64,000 nucleotides of DNA. It comes from an uncultured Bacteroidota bacterium (GTDB lineage: Bacteria; Bacteroidota; Bacteroidia; Bacteroidales; P3). Below the pieces are notes generated by a model. The model searched no databases. It was not told where the DNA came from and saw only the letters and a program-made list of their open reading frames with translations. Position 1 is the first letter of the stretch. Each line of letters opens with the position of its first letter. The translations under genes and the position numbers were made by a program. The DNA lies in assembly GCA_902788805.1 (NCBI GenBank), contig CADALO010000001.1, forward strand, positions 186,001-250,000, written 5' to 3'. This document shows positions 1 through 8,706 of this stretch, piece by piece.

Positions 1-1
1 G

Positions 2-922
2 GGAACCAACAAGTACTCGTGGGACGGCGGCGAGACATTCGAGGAGGCGTCGACGCACACTTATTTGCCCGACTCGACTACGACGTATGTGATTTACGGC
101 CTTACCGTCGGTGCCGACTGCTATGGCAACGACACGATAGTTATCACGGTTGACACGATTCCCGACATAGTGATTGATGCCGGCGAGGGTGTGTGCGGTG
201 GCGAAGAGGCTGAACTGACGGTGCAGACCAGTGCCGAGAGCTTCAGCTGGTCGGCATCGCCTGCCGACCCGACACTGGGCGGCCAGGAGCAGCACGGACA
301 CATTATTGTTAACCCTGCCAGCACTACGGTATATACGGTCAATGCCGTGAATGGCGTGTGCACCAACTCGGAGTCGGTGACGGTGGCTGTGGAGCCGCAG
401 CCAGTGGCCATCGGCGAGGTGACGCCGCGCACGGTGTCGCTGGGTACGATGGAGGCTGTTTTCACCGACAAGAGCGAGCACGCAACCACGCGCCGTTGGG
501 AGTTCCCCGACGGTGTGGTGAAGACGGAGCAAGAGGTGTCGTATATTGTGCCCGACGATGTGGATTCGGTCAATGTTATGCTGTGGGCATACAATCCCTA
601 TATGTGCTTCGACACCACTACGATAACGGTCTATGTGGACCATACGACGCTGTGGATTCCCAACGCCTTCACGCCCGAGGAGAGCACCAACAATACTTTC
701 CTTGTCAAGATGAACGATATACAACGCTATCATATCTTCATCTATGACCGTCGCGGACAGCTGGTGTTCGAGTCGTATGACCCTGAACAGGCGTGGGACG
801 GAAAGGCCCAAAATGGTGAAAAATGCCCCCAAGGAGTGTACACTTACCTCATCTCTTGCCACAAGATTACATATCCTTTCGATCAAATTGTTCGCAAGGG
901 AACTGTGGTGTTAATTAGGTAG
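2..922 (+). CDS. C-terminal part of a T9SS-secreted protein with gliding-motility (CHU_C-type) domain, 5' end outside window
   Basis: The reading frame is open from the left edge to the stop at 920-922, so only about 306 C-terminal residues are present. The visible part is Thr/Val/Asp-rich with PKD/Ig-like beta repeats (for example YVIYGLTVGADCYG, TVYTVNAVNGVCTN). The last ~90 residues carry the hallmark of the gliding-motility-associated C-terminal domain: WIPNAFTPE, a Y-x-I-x-I-Y-D-R-R-G segment, W-D-G-K and C-P-Q-G-V-Y-T-Y. In Bacteroidota this domain directs outer-membrane export by the type IX secretion system and surface attachment. It is followed by a tRNA with its own promoter. The substrate or ligand of the protein cannot be told. 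Family call is firm, biological role unknown. Confidence 0.85.
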   Translation, partial: GTNKYSWDGGETFEEASTHTYLPDSTTTYVIYGLTVGADCYGNDTIVITVDTIPDIVIDAGEGVCGGEEAELTVQTSAESFSWSASPADPTLGGQEQHGHIIVNPASTTVYTVNAVNGVCTNSESVTVAVEPQPVAIGEVTPRTVSLGTMEAVFTDKSEHATTRRWEFPDGVVKTEQEVSYIVPDDVDSVNVMLWAYNPYMCFDTTTITVYVDHTTLWIPNAFTPEESTNNTFLVKMNDIQRYHIFIYDRRGQLVFESYDPEQAWDGKAQNGEKCPQGVYTYLISCHKITYPFDQIVRKGTVVLIR

Positions 923-968
923 TTATAGCACAAGAGGTACGTTTTTCCAATACAAAAGTGAAAAAAAA

Positions 969-1000
969 TTTGGTGGGTATCTGAAAAAGTAGTACTTTTG
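969..1000 (+). promoter_or_regulatory. Bacteroidetes-type promoter for tRNA-Pro
   Basis: TTTG at 969-972 and TACTTTTG at 993-1000, separated by 20 bp, match the Bacteroidetes -33/-7 consensus. The bases that follow (CACTCGC, then TTTGAGGA) recur after the promoter of the tRNA cluster at 45065-45095. Confidence 0.7.
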
Positions 1001-1057
1001 CACTCGCATTTGAGGAGAGGAAAAGGCTTTTTTCAAGCTTGAATGCAGAGTATAGTT

Positions 1058-1131
1058 CGGGGCGTGGCGCAGTTGGCTAGCGCACTTGCATGGGGTGCAA
1101 GGGGTCGGAAGTTCGAGTCTTCTCGCCCCGA
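1058..1131 (+). tRNA. tRNA-Pro (GGG)
   Basis: A 74-nt cloverleaf. Acceptor CGGGGCG pairs with CGCCCCG, the anticodon stem is CTTGC/GCAAG with loop ATGGGGT, which gives anticodon GGG, and the T loop is GTTCGAGTC. C1:G72 fits tRNA-Pro, and the body closely matches the tRNA-Pro(CGG) at 45519. CCA is not encoded. Confidence 0.93.
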
Positions 1132-1136
1132 CAGGA

Positions 1137-1167
1137 AAAGGGTTCTTCGAGAGAGGAACCTTTTTTT
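1137..1167 (+). terminator. Intrinsic terminator after tRNA-Pro
   Basis: GGTTC/GAACC stem extended by A-T and G-T pairs around an 8-9 nt loop, followed directly by seven T residues. Confidence 0.7.
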
Positions 1168-1209
1168 GTAGGTAGATAGTATTGTATAACTGATAATTGT
1201 TGTTTAGCT

Positions 1210-2616
1210 ATGAATATAGAACAACTCTATGCCGAGTATCTGAAGAGGCGTGATGTCACCACCGATTCGCGCAAGGTGCGCGAGGGAAGCATCTTCTTTG
1301 CGCTTAAGGGCGACAACTTTGACGGCAACCGCTTTGCTGCGTCAGCATTGGAGCAGGGTGCGGCCCTCTGCGTGATAGACAATCCCGAGTGTAAGGTGGA
1401 CGACCGCTGTGTGGTGGTTGACGATGTACTGAAAACGTTGCAGGAACTGGCTCGCTACCATCGCAGTCAGCTGACCGTTCCGGTAATCGGCATTACCGGC
1501 ACCAACGGCAAGACGACCACCAAGGAACTCTTGGCCGCGGTGTTGTCGAAACGCTATCGTGTGCACGCCACGCAAGGCAACTTCAACAACCATATAGGTG
1601 TGCCCCTGACGCTGCTTTCGATGCCTGCCGACGCAGAGATGCTGATAGTGGAGATGGGTGCCAACCATCCGGGCGAGATTGATTTTCTGTGCAATATCGC
1701 CAATCCGGAGTTCGGCCTCATTACCAATGTGGGCAAGGCGCACCTGGAGGGCTTTGGCTCGTTCAAGGGCGTGATTCGCACCAAGACGGAGCTATACAAG
1801 CATCTGGCGGCAATGGCGGGAGTGATTTTTGTCAATTCAGACAATGAGATATTGATGGAGCGCGCCGAGAAGATGTCGCAACTGCCTTCGAGTCCGTCGG
1901 TGTTGCCTGGCGTTATACCTTCAATACCTGGTGCCAAGCCTTCCGACTATACTGACGACTTCAAGGTGCGCGGGGTTAATATGCCAATGGCCTCGGTTGT
2001 GACCTACGGCAGCAGTGAGACGGCGGAGTGCAAGGGCGCTTTCGTATCGGCAGACCCCTATATGAAGTTCTATTTCGAGGACGACGACAATGTGTATACC
2101 GTGCAGTCGCAGCTGATTGGCGCATACAACTATGACAATGCTATGGCTGCGGTGTGCGTCGGTCGCTACTTCGGTGTTGAACTCTTTGACATCAAGACGG
2201 CCATCGAGGAATACTGCCCGTCGAACAACCGTTCGCAGTTCAAACGTACGGAGCGTAACGCTCTGGTGCTTGACTGCTACAATGCCAACCCGTCGAGTAT
2301 GGGTGTGGCTGTCGACAATTTTATAGCTATGAAGGCCAACAACAAGGTTGTTATGCTTGGCGGTATGAAGGAGCTGGGTGGCGACTCGAAGGCGGAGCAC
2401 CGCAAGCTGTTCGACAAGGTGAAGGACGGAGGATTCGGCCAGATTGTACTTGTCGGCAATGAATTCCGTTTTGCGGAAGGGGAGAAGGACGTGCTGTGGT
2501 TTGCCAACAGCGGCGACGCGCTGGCACACCTGAAGGCAAATCAGCTAAGTGGCGCCACAATCTTGATAAAGGGTTCTAACTCGAATAAAATGTGGGTGCT
2601 GGAGGAAGCACTCTGA
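1210..2616 (+). CDS. murF: UDP-N-acetylmuramoyl-tripeptide--D-alanyl-D-alanine ligase (MurF)
   Basis: Cytoplasmic Mur ligase that adds D-Ala-D-Ala to the UDP-MurNAc-tripeptide, the last soluble step of peptidoglycan precursor synthesis. The 468 residues show the three Mur domains. The N-terminal substrate domain includes TDSRKV near residue 18, the central ATPase domain has the P-loop GTNGKTTTKE at 97-106 and EMGANHPGEI near 149, and the C-terminal ligase domain has DCYNANPSSM near 356. Length is normal for Bacteroidetes MurF (slightly longer than the E. coli enzyme). The gene stands alone between a tRNA and an exported protein; other cell-wall genes in the window (murB, mpl) are tens of kb away. 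ATG at 1210 is used because the first residues align with the normal start of the family. Confidence 0.95.
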   Translation: MNIEQLYAEYLKRRDVTTDSRKVREGSIFFALKGDNFDGNRFAASALEQGAALCVIDNPECKVDDRCVVVDDVLKTLQELARYHRSQLTVPVIGITGTNGKTTTKELLAAVLSKRYRVHATQGNFNNHIGVPLTLLSMPADAEMLIVEMGANHPGEIDFLCNIANPEFGLITNVGKAHLEGFGSFKGVIRTKTELYKHLAAMAGVIFVNSDNEILMERAEKMSQLPSSPSVLPGVIPSIPGAKPSDYTDDFKVRGVNMPMASVVTYGSSETAECKGAFVSADPYMKFYFEDDDNVYTVQSQLIGAYNYDNAMAAVCVGRYFGVELFDIKTAIEEYCPSNNRSQFKRTERNALVLDCYNANPSSMGVAVDNFIAMKANNKVVMLGGMKELGGDSKAEHRKLFDKVKDGGFGQIVLVGNEFRFAEGEKDVLWFANSGDALAHLKANQLSGATILIKGSNSNKMWVLEEAL

Positions 2617-2676
2617 ACGGAAAGCGGATTTTAGAACTTTTTTTGACAAGGCTTATAATATTTTTTTAGGAGCGGC

Positions 2677-2696
2677 GTTATTTATTTTTAAATAAC
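2677..2696. promoter_or_regulatory. Perfect 8-bp inverted repeat upstream of the exported protein gene
   Basis: GTTATTTA and TAAATAAC separated by TTTT, lying 32 bp before the start codon at 2728 in an AT-rich spacer. There is no T-run after it, so an operator or 5'-UTR hairpin is more likely than a terminator. Function unknown. Confidence 0.3.
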
Positions 2697-2727
2697 TATA
2701 ATTAGAGATAATAATACAATCATTATT

Positions 2728-3477
2728 ATGAAGAAAATACTTGTTATTGCGGCTATGGCCGTTTTATCGCTGGGCAGCCTTATGGCCCAGAACACTTTCA
2801 AGGGTACCATCACCTATTCGGTCACCTCGACCGGTGAGACTGCCTTCACCGTCCCTGAGCAGATGGCTACCGCTGAACTTAAGGTCTATGACGACAAGGT
2901 GCTGACGTCAAGTATGGTTTTCACCAACTCACCGATGATTAACAGTATTCTCATCGATGGTCACAAACAGTTCGCCTGCTGGGATTTGAGTATGATTTTT
3001 ATGTATCTTTCGCAGAATGATGTGGAACTCGACTATAAGGGTTCGAGCAAGATTCTTGCCAAAACCGAGTTGACGCAGAGCAACATCGACAGTTTGACGA
3101 TTCCTTGTACCGAAGGCTTTTACATCGAGTATGTGGCTGGTGAGACCAAGACCATTGCAGGCATCAGTGCAAAGAAGGCTGTCCTGCACGTCTTTGACGA
3201 TGAAAGCACAGATCATCCTATCGTTATCTGGTACAGCGACGAGATGGGTCCCGATGTCAACCTGCTGTTCAATGGTGTCAAAGGCATTGGCCTTGAGTAC
3301 TCGACCGACCTTGGCGAAGGCCGTCAGCTGACCCTCACTGCCACCGAGGTGAAGAAAGGCAAGGTGAAAGAGGTTGATATGCTGCTGCCCAGTGGCTACG
3401 AGACCATTTCGGACGAGGAGTTCAAAGCCCTCTTCAAGCAGATTCAGGAAGAGATGCAATACTTGCAGGAAGACTAA
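2728..3477 (+). CDS. Exported protein, DUF4412/GLPGLI-like
   Basis: 249 residues with a clear Sec signal peptide (MKKILVIAAMAVLSLGSLMA, cleavage before Q). The mature part reads as a lipocalin-like beta protein: it opens F-K-G-T-I-T-Y-S-V, contains E-L-D-Y-K-G-S-S-K and I-A-G-I-S-A-K-K-A, and ends in an acidic helix. That order (a 'fkGtItY' start, then a 'taGykaKka' turn) is seen in Bacteroidetes periplasmic families such as DUF4412 and GLPGLI, but assignment here is by eye. It lies 7 bp upstream of ftsK and is probably co-transcribed. No catalytic residues are recognised and the role is unknown. Confidence 0.6.
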   Translation: MKKILVIAAMAVLSLGSLMAQNTFKGTITYSVTSTGETAFTVPEQMATAELKVYDDKVLTSSMVFTNSPMINSILIDGHKQFACWDLSMIFMYLSQNDVELDYKGSSKILAKTELTQSNIDSLTIPCTEGFYIEYVAGETKTIAGISAKKAVLHVFDDESTDHPIVIWYSDEMGPDVNLLFNGVKGIGLEYSTDLGEGRQLTLTATEVKKGKVKEVDMLLPSGYETISDEEFKALFKQIQEEMQYLQED

Positions 3478-3483
3478 ACAGGT

Positions 3484-6063
3484 ATGGCTAAAAAGAAGAA
3501 AGTTAAACCCACCAAGGAGGGAGGCCTGAAGCAGTTTCTGGCCTCCCCTCAGTTTGCTATAGTCCGAGGTTCATTCTATGTGCTGTTTGCGGCTTTTGCC
3601 GCCATAGCCATACTGAGCTATGTGTTGTGGTATATCAAGCTTGGACTGGAGCCTTCGCGGACGGTGAACTGGTGCGGCACCTTCGGCGGCTGGCTGGCAT
3701 CGGTGCTGGTCAGCGGCTCGTTTGGTCTTGCTTCACTGGGGCTCTGTTTTCTTCTTTTTGTATATGGTCTTCGACTTATCGTCACGCACCATAAGTCGAA
3801 GTCTGAGAAGGCACCGCGACGTACGTTGTGGCGCGACGACCGCCTGTTCCGCAAGACACTGTGGTCGGTCATTTTCTGGGTTATGTGGCTGTGCACCACT
3901 ATTGGATGGCTTGCCAATCCCGAGAACGGTGACCAGTACACACTTGGTGCAGCCTTGTCGGGCGTGGTTGGTACCGAACTGGCACGATTGCTGTATGGTC
4001 TCCTGCACATAGGTCTGCCGATATTGCAATTGTTCCTTGCTTGTATGTTCCTTTTCTTGGTACATAATGTGCGATTCCATCTGCCAGAGCGCAAAGAGCG
4101 TCCACAAGAGAATGCAACTCCGCAGGAAGTGGTGGAAGAGACTGATGACGAAGAAGAGGAGGAAAAGAAACCGGGATTCATACAGCGACTGTTTGGAAGA
4201 CATAAAGAAGATGTTGATTCCGATGACGAAGATGGTGAGAACGAAGGTGTCGAGTTTGAGTCGGATTCCCATCTGGACGATATCGTTATAGAACGTGTGC
4301 AAAAGCGCCGTGCTAATCAGGAAGAGGAAGAAGAACCCGCGCAGCAAGAGAAGCCGGAAGTGGTTACTTTCAGCATAGACGACGAGTTTGAGAAAGTCAA
4401 CAGCCGTGCCGGTCGCCCTGGTGAAAAGGCTGGTCAAAGCAATGAGCCGATATTCACTGTCAATGATATGCAGGATGAAGGCTCTAAGGAACTCTCTCAG
4501 GAAGAGGAAGATCTTGATCCCGACGACTACCGCGTACACTATGGCATTGACGAGCCATACGACCCGAAGCTTGACCTCAAGGACTTCAAGATGCCCGACA
4601 CCGACATACTGGAGGATTGGGAGAAGAAAAATGTCAAGGTGACAAACGAAGAACTCGTGTCTAACAAAAACCGCATCGTTGAGACGTTGCGCAACTACGG
4701 CATAGAAATTGTCGAAATCACTGCTTCGCCTGGCCCGACGGTAACGCTCTATGAGATAAAGCCCGCTCCCGGTATCCGCATCTCAAAAATCAAAAGCCTT
4801 GAAGACGACATTGCCTTGTCGCTCTCGGCTCTCGGCATCCGTATCATTGCCCCGATTCCTGGCAAAGGCACCATAGGCATCGAAGTGCCCAACGCTAATC
4901 CGCAGGTTGTTTCTATGAAGACAATGCTGACGAGCGATGCTTTCCGCAACAGCAAGGCTGAATTGCCCATCGCTTTCGGAAAAACCATCTCCAATGATGT
5001 CTTCGTTACCGACCTCGCCAAGATGCCTCACCTACTTATGGCAGGTGCTACCGGTACTGGTAAGTCGGTGGGTCTCAATGCTGTCATCGCGTCGCTACTC
5101 TATAAGAAACATCCTGCAGAACTCAAGTTTGTAATGGTAGACCCCAAGAAGGTAGAGCTTTCTCTCTATAACGCCATAGAGCGTCATTATCTGGCCAAGT
5201 TGCCTGACTCGGAAGAGGCTATCATTACTGATGTCAAGAAGGTGGTACGCACCCTCAACTCGCTCTGCATAGAGATGGACCAGCGCTATGACTTGCTCAA
5301 GTCGGCCAAGGTACGCAACCTTCAGGAGTACAATCCTAAATTCATCAGTCGTCAGCTCAACCCCGACCACGGGCATCGGTACTTGCCTTATATAGTGCTG
5401 GTTATCGATGAGTTTGCCGACCTTATTATGACTGCAGGCAAAGAGGTGGAGCTCCCCATCTGCCGTCTCGCCCAGCTTGCAAGAGCCGTGGGTATCCATC
5501 TGATTATCGCCACCCAGCGTCCTACAACCAATATCATCACTGGCGCTATCAAGGCCAACTTCCCGGCACGAATCGCATTCCGTGTCATCTCGGCCATCGA
5601 TTCACGCACCATTCTCGATACAAGTGGAGCCAACCAGCTCATAGGCCGTGGCGATATGCTCATATCACTTGCTGGCAAAGACCTTGTGCGTTGCCAGTGC
5701 GCGCTTATTGAGACTATTGAAATCGAACGCCTTGCGCAGTTTATCGGTCAGCAGCGCGGCTATGCTGAGGGCGAGGGTTTCTTGTTGCCCGAGTATCTTG
5801 ACGAGAACGATGAGCCTAACAAAGAGTTCGATGCCAAGTCGAAGGACGAGTTCTTCAACGATGCGGCACGCCTTGTCGTCGCATCGCAGTTCGGCAGTAC
5901 GTCGCTGTTGCAGCGCAAACTGTCGCTTGGTTACAATCGCGCTGGACGTATCATCGACCAGCTTGAAGCCGCTGGCATCGTCGGTCCTTACAATGGTTCC
6001 AAAGCACGCGACGTCCTTATCAAGGACGAGGTCGCGCTGGAAGAGCTGCTTAAAAGCCTTTGA
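3484..6063 (+). CDS. ftsK: DNA translocase FtsK
   Basis: Inner-membrane, septum-localised motor that pumps chromosome termini apart at division and activates XerCD recombination. The 859 residues contain four predicted membrane helices in the first ~200, then a strongly acidic linker (Glu/Asp runs, about 205-370). The motor follows with Walker A GATGTGKS near 521-528, HYLAKLPDSEEAIITD, Walker B VLVIDEFADLI near 638-648 and ATQRPTTNIITG. The last ~60 residues form the winged-helix gamma domain (ASQFGSTSLLQRKLSLGYNR) that reads polar DNA motifs. Length and order are those of Bacteroidetes FtsK. The methyltransferase start overlaps its stop by 4 nt. Confidence 0.95.
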   Translation: MAKKKKVKPTKEGGLKQFLASPQFAIVRGSFYVLFAAFAAIAILSYVLWYIKLGLEPSRTVNWCGTFGGWLASVLVSGSFGLASLGLCFLLFVYGLRLIVTHHKSKSEKAPRRTLWRDDRLFRKTLWSVIFWVMWLCTTIGWLANPENGDQYTLGAALSGVVGTELARLLYGLLHIGLPILQLFLACMFLFLVHNVRFHLPERKERPQENATPQEVVEETDDEEEEEKKPGFIQRLFGRHKEDVDSDDEDGENEGVEFESDSHLDDIVIERVQKRRANQEEEEEPAQQEKPEVVTFSIDDEFEKVNSRAGRPGEKAGQSNEPIFTVNDMQDEGSKELSQEEEDLDPDDYRVHYGIDEPYDPKLDLKDFKMPDTDILEDWEKKNVKVTNEELVSNKNRIVETLRNYGIEIVEITASPGPTVTLYEIKPAPGIRISKIKSLEDDIALSLSALGIRIIAPIPGKGTIGIEVPNANPQVVSMKTMLTSDAFRNSKAELPIAFGKTISNDVFVTDLAKMPHLLMAGATGTGKSVGLNAVIASLLYKKHPAELKFVMVDPKKVELSLYNAIERHYLAKLPDSEEAIITDVKKVVRTLNSLCIEMDQRYDLLKSAKVRNLQEYNPKFISRQLNPDHGHRYLPYIVLVIDEFADLIMTAGKEVELPICRLAQLARAVGIHLIIATQRPTTNIITGAIKANFPARIAFRVISAIDSRTILDTSGANQLIGRGDMLISLAGKDLVRCQCALIETIEIERLAQFIGQQRGYAEGEGFLLPEYLDENDEPNKEFDAKSKDEFFNDAARLVVASQFGSTSLLQRKLSLGYNRAGRIIDQLEAAGIVGPYNGSKARDVLIKDEVALEELLKSL

Positions 6064-6704
6064 CGTTGAAAATCGAGGAATATACCGAGGCTTTCACCAC
6101 ATTCCAAGATGACACGCTTGCGGCCATCGAACGCTGGGCACACCTCCACACTGCACAGCCTCAGATGGTATGCGGCCCGTATCAGGGGCAACTGCTTACA
6201 ATGCTTTGTCGCTCGTTGCACGCCCGTTGCGCCGTCGAGGTGGGTGCCTTTGTGGGCTATTCCACTGTCTGTATGGCGCGGGGGCTGGATAGCGGTGCTA
6301 TGCTGCACTCTTTCGAAGTCAATGAGGAATACGAAACCGTAATTCGCCGTCATCTTGCAATGGCTAAGGTCAGCGACCGTGTCATCCTTCATATCGGTGA
6401 TGCAAAGCAACTGATTCCAAGTCTGTTCTCTGATGATAGCGATTCGATCGACATCGCCTTCATCGACGCCGACAAGAGGCACACCAAAGACTATTACGAC
6501 CTGCTCGTTCCGCGTATGCGCAGGGGAGGGCTTGTTATTGTCGACAACGTCCTTTGGGGACGGAAAGTCCTCGATTTGGAACAGAACAAGGATGCCGACA
6601 CACGTTGTATGCACGCCTTCAATGAATATGTCCAGGCCGACAAAAGAGTGGAAAACATCCTCTTGAATGTCAGGGATGGATTACTAATTTGCAGCGTGTT
6701 GTAA
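6060..6704 (+). CDS. Class I SAM-dependent O-methyltransferase
   Basis: 214 residues of the catechol/caffeoyl-CoA O-methyltransferase-type family. Motif I is VEVGAFVGYSTVCMARGL near 59-76, the acidic SAM-binding strand is H-S-F-E-V-N-E-E near 84, and the metal-binding region is FIDADKRHTKDYYD near 138-151 followed by GGLVIVDNVLWGG-like V-I-V-D-N-V-L-W-G-R-K. The natural methyl acceptor is unknown. The start is a TTG overlapping the ftsK stop (TTGA), which suggests translational coupling; the next in-frame candidate is a TTG two codons later, and no ATG lies near. The protein end is followed by a T-run and a new promoter. Confidence 0.88.
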   Translation: MTLKIEEYTEAFTTFQDDTLAAIERWAHLHTAQPQMVCGPYQGQLLTMLCRSLHARCAVEVGAFVGYSTVCMARGLDSGAMLHSFEVNEEYETVIRRHLAMAKVSDRVILHIGDAKQLIPSLFSDDSDSIDIAFIDADKRHTKDYYDLLVPRMRRGGLVIVDNVLWGRKVLDLEQNKDADTRCMHAFNEYVQADKRVENILLNVRDGLLICSVL

Positions 6705-6710
6705 CTTTTT

Positions 6711-6742
6711 TTTCTCCAAATGAAAAAAAAGTGCTATTTTTG
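6711..6742 (+). promoter_or_regulatory. Promoter of the small-lipoprotein/MauE operon
   Basis: TATTTTTG at 6735-6742 matches the -7 consensus; TTTC at 6711-6714 stands 20 bp upstream as a weak -33 element. The first start codon is at 6777. Confidence 0.55.
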
Positions 6743-6776
6743 CATTTTGATTTAGAGTAATATTACACACCATAAA

Positions 6777-7034
6777 ATGAAAAAAGTTCTTCTTTCCATT
6801 GGCGCTCTGGCACTTCTCTTTGCTGCAACTTCCTGCACCAAGGAGCGTACCTGCCGTTGTGCCGTCTTTGGCCCAAACGCCAATCCACAGAAAATACGAA
6901 TAATCAAAATCGATAAGGGTGTCTGCGAGGATCTGCGTTATGTACTCTTCGACCAAGATCCGGTCCTCTATCCCGATATTACGGACTCTGTGCTCTGCAC
7001 CGACTTCGACTTTGAAAATTATACCAACGATTGA
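6777..7034 (+). CDS. Small cysteine-patterned lipoprotein 1
   Basis: 85 residues. A lipoprotein signal peptide ends in the lipobox FAATSC at about 15-20, so the mature protein starts with a lipidated Cys. Six residues on comes a C-R-C motif, then single Cys residues in VCEDL and LCTDF. The same order (lipid Cys, CxC within 3-7 residues, two later Cys) occurs in the two other small lipoproteins of this operon at 7048 and 8506, so they look like diverged paralogues. Neighbours include a MauE-thioredoxin membrane protein, which hints at periplasmic thiol chemistry. No known family recognised. Confidence 0.75.
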   Translation: MKKVLLSIGALALLFAATSCTKERTCRCAVFGPNANPQKIRIIKIDKGVCEDLRYVLFDQDPVLYPDITDSVLCTDFDFENYTND

Positions 7035-7047
7035 TACTATTAAAGAG

Positions 7048-7362
7048 ATGAAAACAAAGAAAATAGCTGTTGCTATACTGCTCCTTGCCGTTGTTGTCAC
7101 CCTTGGTGCCTGCAAGAAGAGCCGTTTCTGCCATTGCATTAGTGAATCTTACACCACTGTCACCCCTGACAGTGTCAGACATACCGTTGCCGACACCGTT
7201 GTCGTCAATGTCGACCGCAGCTTCAAGTGCAACCATCTGCTCGAGCTGGGTATTCAGGAACTGAAAAACGGTGAATATGTTACCTCTACACGCAAAGTAG
7301 ATTGTGTCGAACTCGATGTCGACAACGTAACGACCATCCCGCAGGAACATCCCACCGACTGA
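7048..7362 (+). CDS. Small cysteine-patterned lipoprotein 2
   Basis: 104 residues from the ATG at 7048. An upstream in-frame extension to 6919 exists but overlaps the previous gene and would hide the signal peptide. MKTKKIAVAILLLAVVV leads to the lipobox TLGAC. The mature part starts CKKSRFCHC, again a lipid Cys followed by a CxC, with two later Cys in FKCNHL and VDCVEL. It lies 13 bp after lipoprotein 1 and 4 bp before the MauE-type gene, so all are probably one transcript. Function unknown; the paralogy to its neighbours is judged from Cys spacing and operon position only. Confidence 0.75.
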   Translation: MKTKKIAVAILLLAVVVTLGACKKSRFCHCISESYTTVTPDSVRHTVADTVVVNVDRSFKCNHLLELGIQELKNGEYVTSTRKVDCVELDVDNVTTIPQEHPTD

Positions 7363-7366
7363 TCTG

Positions 7367-8470
7367 ATGAAAGCTCTGCGTGTATCGGCCTCGGTGCTGA
7401 AAATACTCGTCGGAATGATGTTCATCATCTCCGCTGTCTCCAAGTTTATCACTATCGACAGCTTCGAGATGTACATCTTCAGTTTCGGCCTTTTCCCGCT
7501 TGGCATCTCTTTCTATGTGGCCCGTTTCGTGCTCGCTTTCGAGCTCATTCTCGGTGCCTCGCTCATCTCGCACCGCAACCATCGTTTCGCGGTCCTGATG
7601 TCGTTGCTCTTCCTCCTCTGCTTTGTCGTATTCCTGACCTATGCGCACCTTGTGGGGCGCACGGACAGCTGCCATTGCTTTGGAGAAATGCTGCCGTTCG
7701 ATCCCGTACAGTCGATTCTTAAGAATGCTGTTCTGGTCATTCTGCTCCTTTTTGTCTACAAATTCACCCCTGCCGACTGGTTTCCTCGTTGGTGGCTTGT
7801 CGTTTTGATATACCTTGCCACTGCCGTGCTGACATTCTTCTGTATGGTGCACTCGTTCCACGCTCTCGATATGCTGGCACTTGTTATGATGCTCGTAATG
7901 CTCGGTGTGGGTATACTGGCCTCCTTGCCGTTCTACGGCAAATGGTATGTCACGACGGTGCTCATCCTGGCGCCAATTGTCACCACGTTCATTCTGACAC
8001 CGCCCGACAGCTGGTTCTACACCAATACCGATGAGCGCTTCGACGAAGAGCTGTTCCTGCAGCAGTTGGAGCCTGCCGCTGATGCTGGCGATACGCTCGC
8101 GGTGTCAGCCACTCCCGCCATTCCGCTCCAGGACGGCCGCAACATCGTCGCCTTCTTCAGCCCCAAGTGCGGCATCTGTCAACTTGCAGCAGAGAAGATA
8201 TCGACAATAATGGTCCGTAACGACCTCGACAGCACCCGCATAACCTACGTGTTCCCGCAGGTAAGCGACACGGCAAGCTACGCCAGATTCTATGAGGCCT
8301 CGCGCTCTTCGCATTATCGCGAAATAAGGATTGACAAAGAGACCTTCATCAAAATCACACGCGCCTCGTTCCCCATCGTGTTGCTTGTCGACAATGGCGA
8401 AGTGACCGCTTCCTTTGCCTACCGCAATATAAACGAAAAACTTGTAACCGACTTTCTCGGCAACAAATAG
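7367..8470 (+). CDS. MauE/DoxX-like membrane protein fused to a thioredoxin-like domain
   Basis: 367 residues. The N-terminal ~150 form a four-helix DoxX/MauE-type domain (SKFITIDSFEMYIFSFGLFP near 22-41) with the characteristic C-H-C-F-G motif near residue 103-107. Two or more further helices reach about residue 215. The C-terminal ~130 residues are a periplasmic thioredoxin-like fold with active-site-like F-F-S-P-K-C-G-I-C near 259-267 and a late T-R-A-S-F-P-I-V cis-Pro-like segment. MauE proteins support disulfide formation in methylamine dehydrogenase. Here the neighbours are three CxC lipoproteins, which are plausible redox clients or partners (inference). The start at 7367 is 4 bp after the previous stop. 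Confidence 0.82.
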   Translation: MKALRVSASVLKILVGMMFIISAVSKFITIDSFEMYIFSFGLFPLGISFYVARFVLAFELILGASLISHRNHRFAVLMSLLFLLCFVVFLTYAHLVGRTDSCHCFGEMLPFDPVQSILKNAVLVILLLFVYKFTPADWFPRWWLVVLIYLATAVLTFFCMVHSFHALDMLALVMMLVMLGVGILASLPFYGKWYVTTVLILAPIVTTFILTPPDSWFYTNTDERFDEELFLQQLEPAADAGDTLAVSATPAIPLQDGRNIVAFFSPKCGICQLAAEKISTIMVRNDLDSTRITYVFPQVSDTASYARFYEASRSSHYREIRIDKETFIKITRASFPIVLLVDNGEVTASFAYRNINEKLVTDFLGNK

Positions 8471-8505
8471 ATGCTTCGCGGCATCTGCCAGCTAACAAAC
8501 GAATA

Positions 8506-8706
8506 ATGAAGAAACTGCTTATCATATTTTCCGTCGTCGCTGTTCTGTGCACCTCGTGTAACAAGACCTGCCGCTGCTATCGCTACGACGGCAATGTCGA
8601 TGAATTCGACGAACAGGAACTCGAAGAGCTCGGCACTTCCTGCCAAGCCAAGGAGGAAATCAACTTCCATCTTACCTATTCCCTCTGCGAGAAGGTACTC
8701 TTTTAA
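8506..8706 (+). CDS. Small cysteine-patterned lipoprotein 3
   Basis: 66 residues, with signal peptide and lipobox LCTSC followed at once by NKTCRCY, so the CxC stands four residues after the lipidated Cys. Two further Cys lie in TSCQAK and SLCEKV. The middle is acidic. It ends the operon that begins at 6777 and its stop codon overlaps, tail to tail, the stop of the flippase gene on the other strand (8703-8706). Same Cys plan as the lipoproteins at 6777 and 7048. No known family recognised. Confidence 0.7.
   Translation: MKKLLIIFSVVAVLCTSCNKTCRCYRYDGNVDEFDEQELEELGTSCQAKEEINFHLTYSLCEKVLF

Noticed and set aside
1058..1131. tRNA-Met/Ile reading of the tRNA at 1058 because CAT occurs in the sequence
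   Set aside because: CAT is not in the 7-base loop when the anticodon stem is paired; the loop ATGGGGT gives GGG and the body matches tRNA-Pro(CGG).
8703..8706. 4-nt tail-to-tail overlap of two convergent genes as an antisense regulator
   Set aside because: Noted as compact packing; no terminator is seen, but 4 nt alone does not support a regulatory claim.
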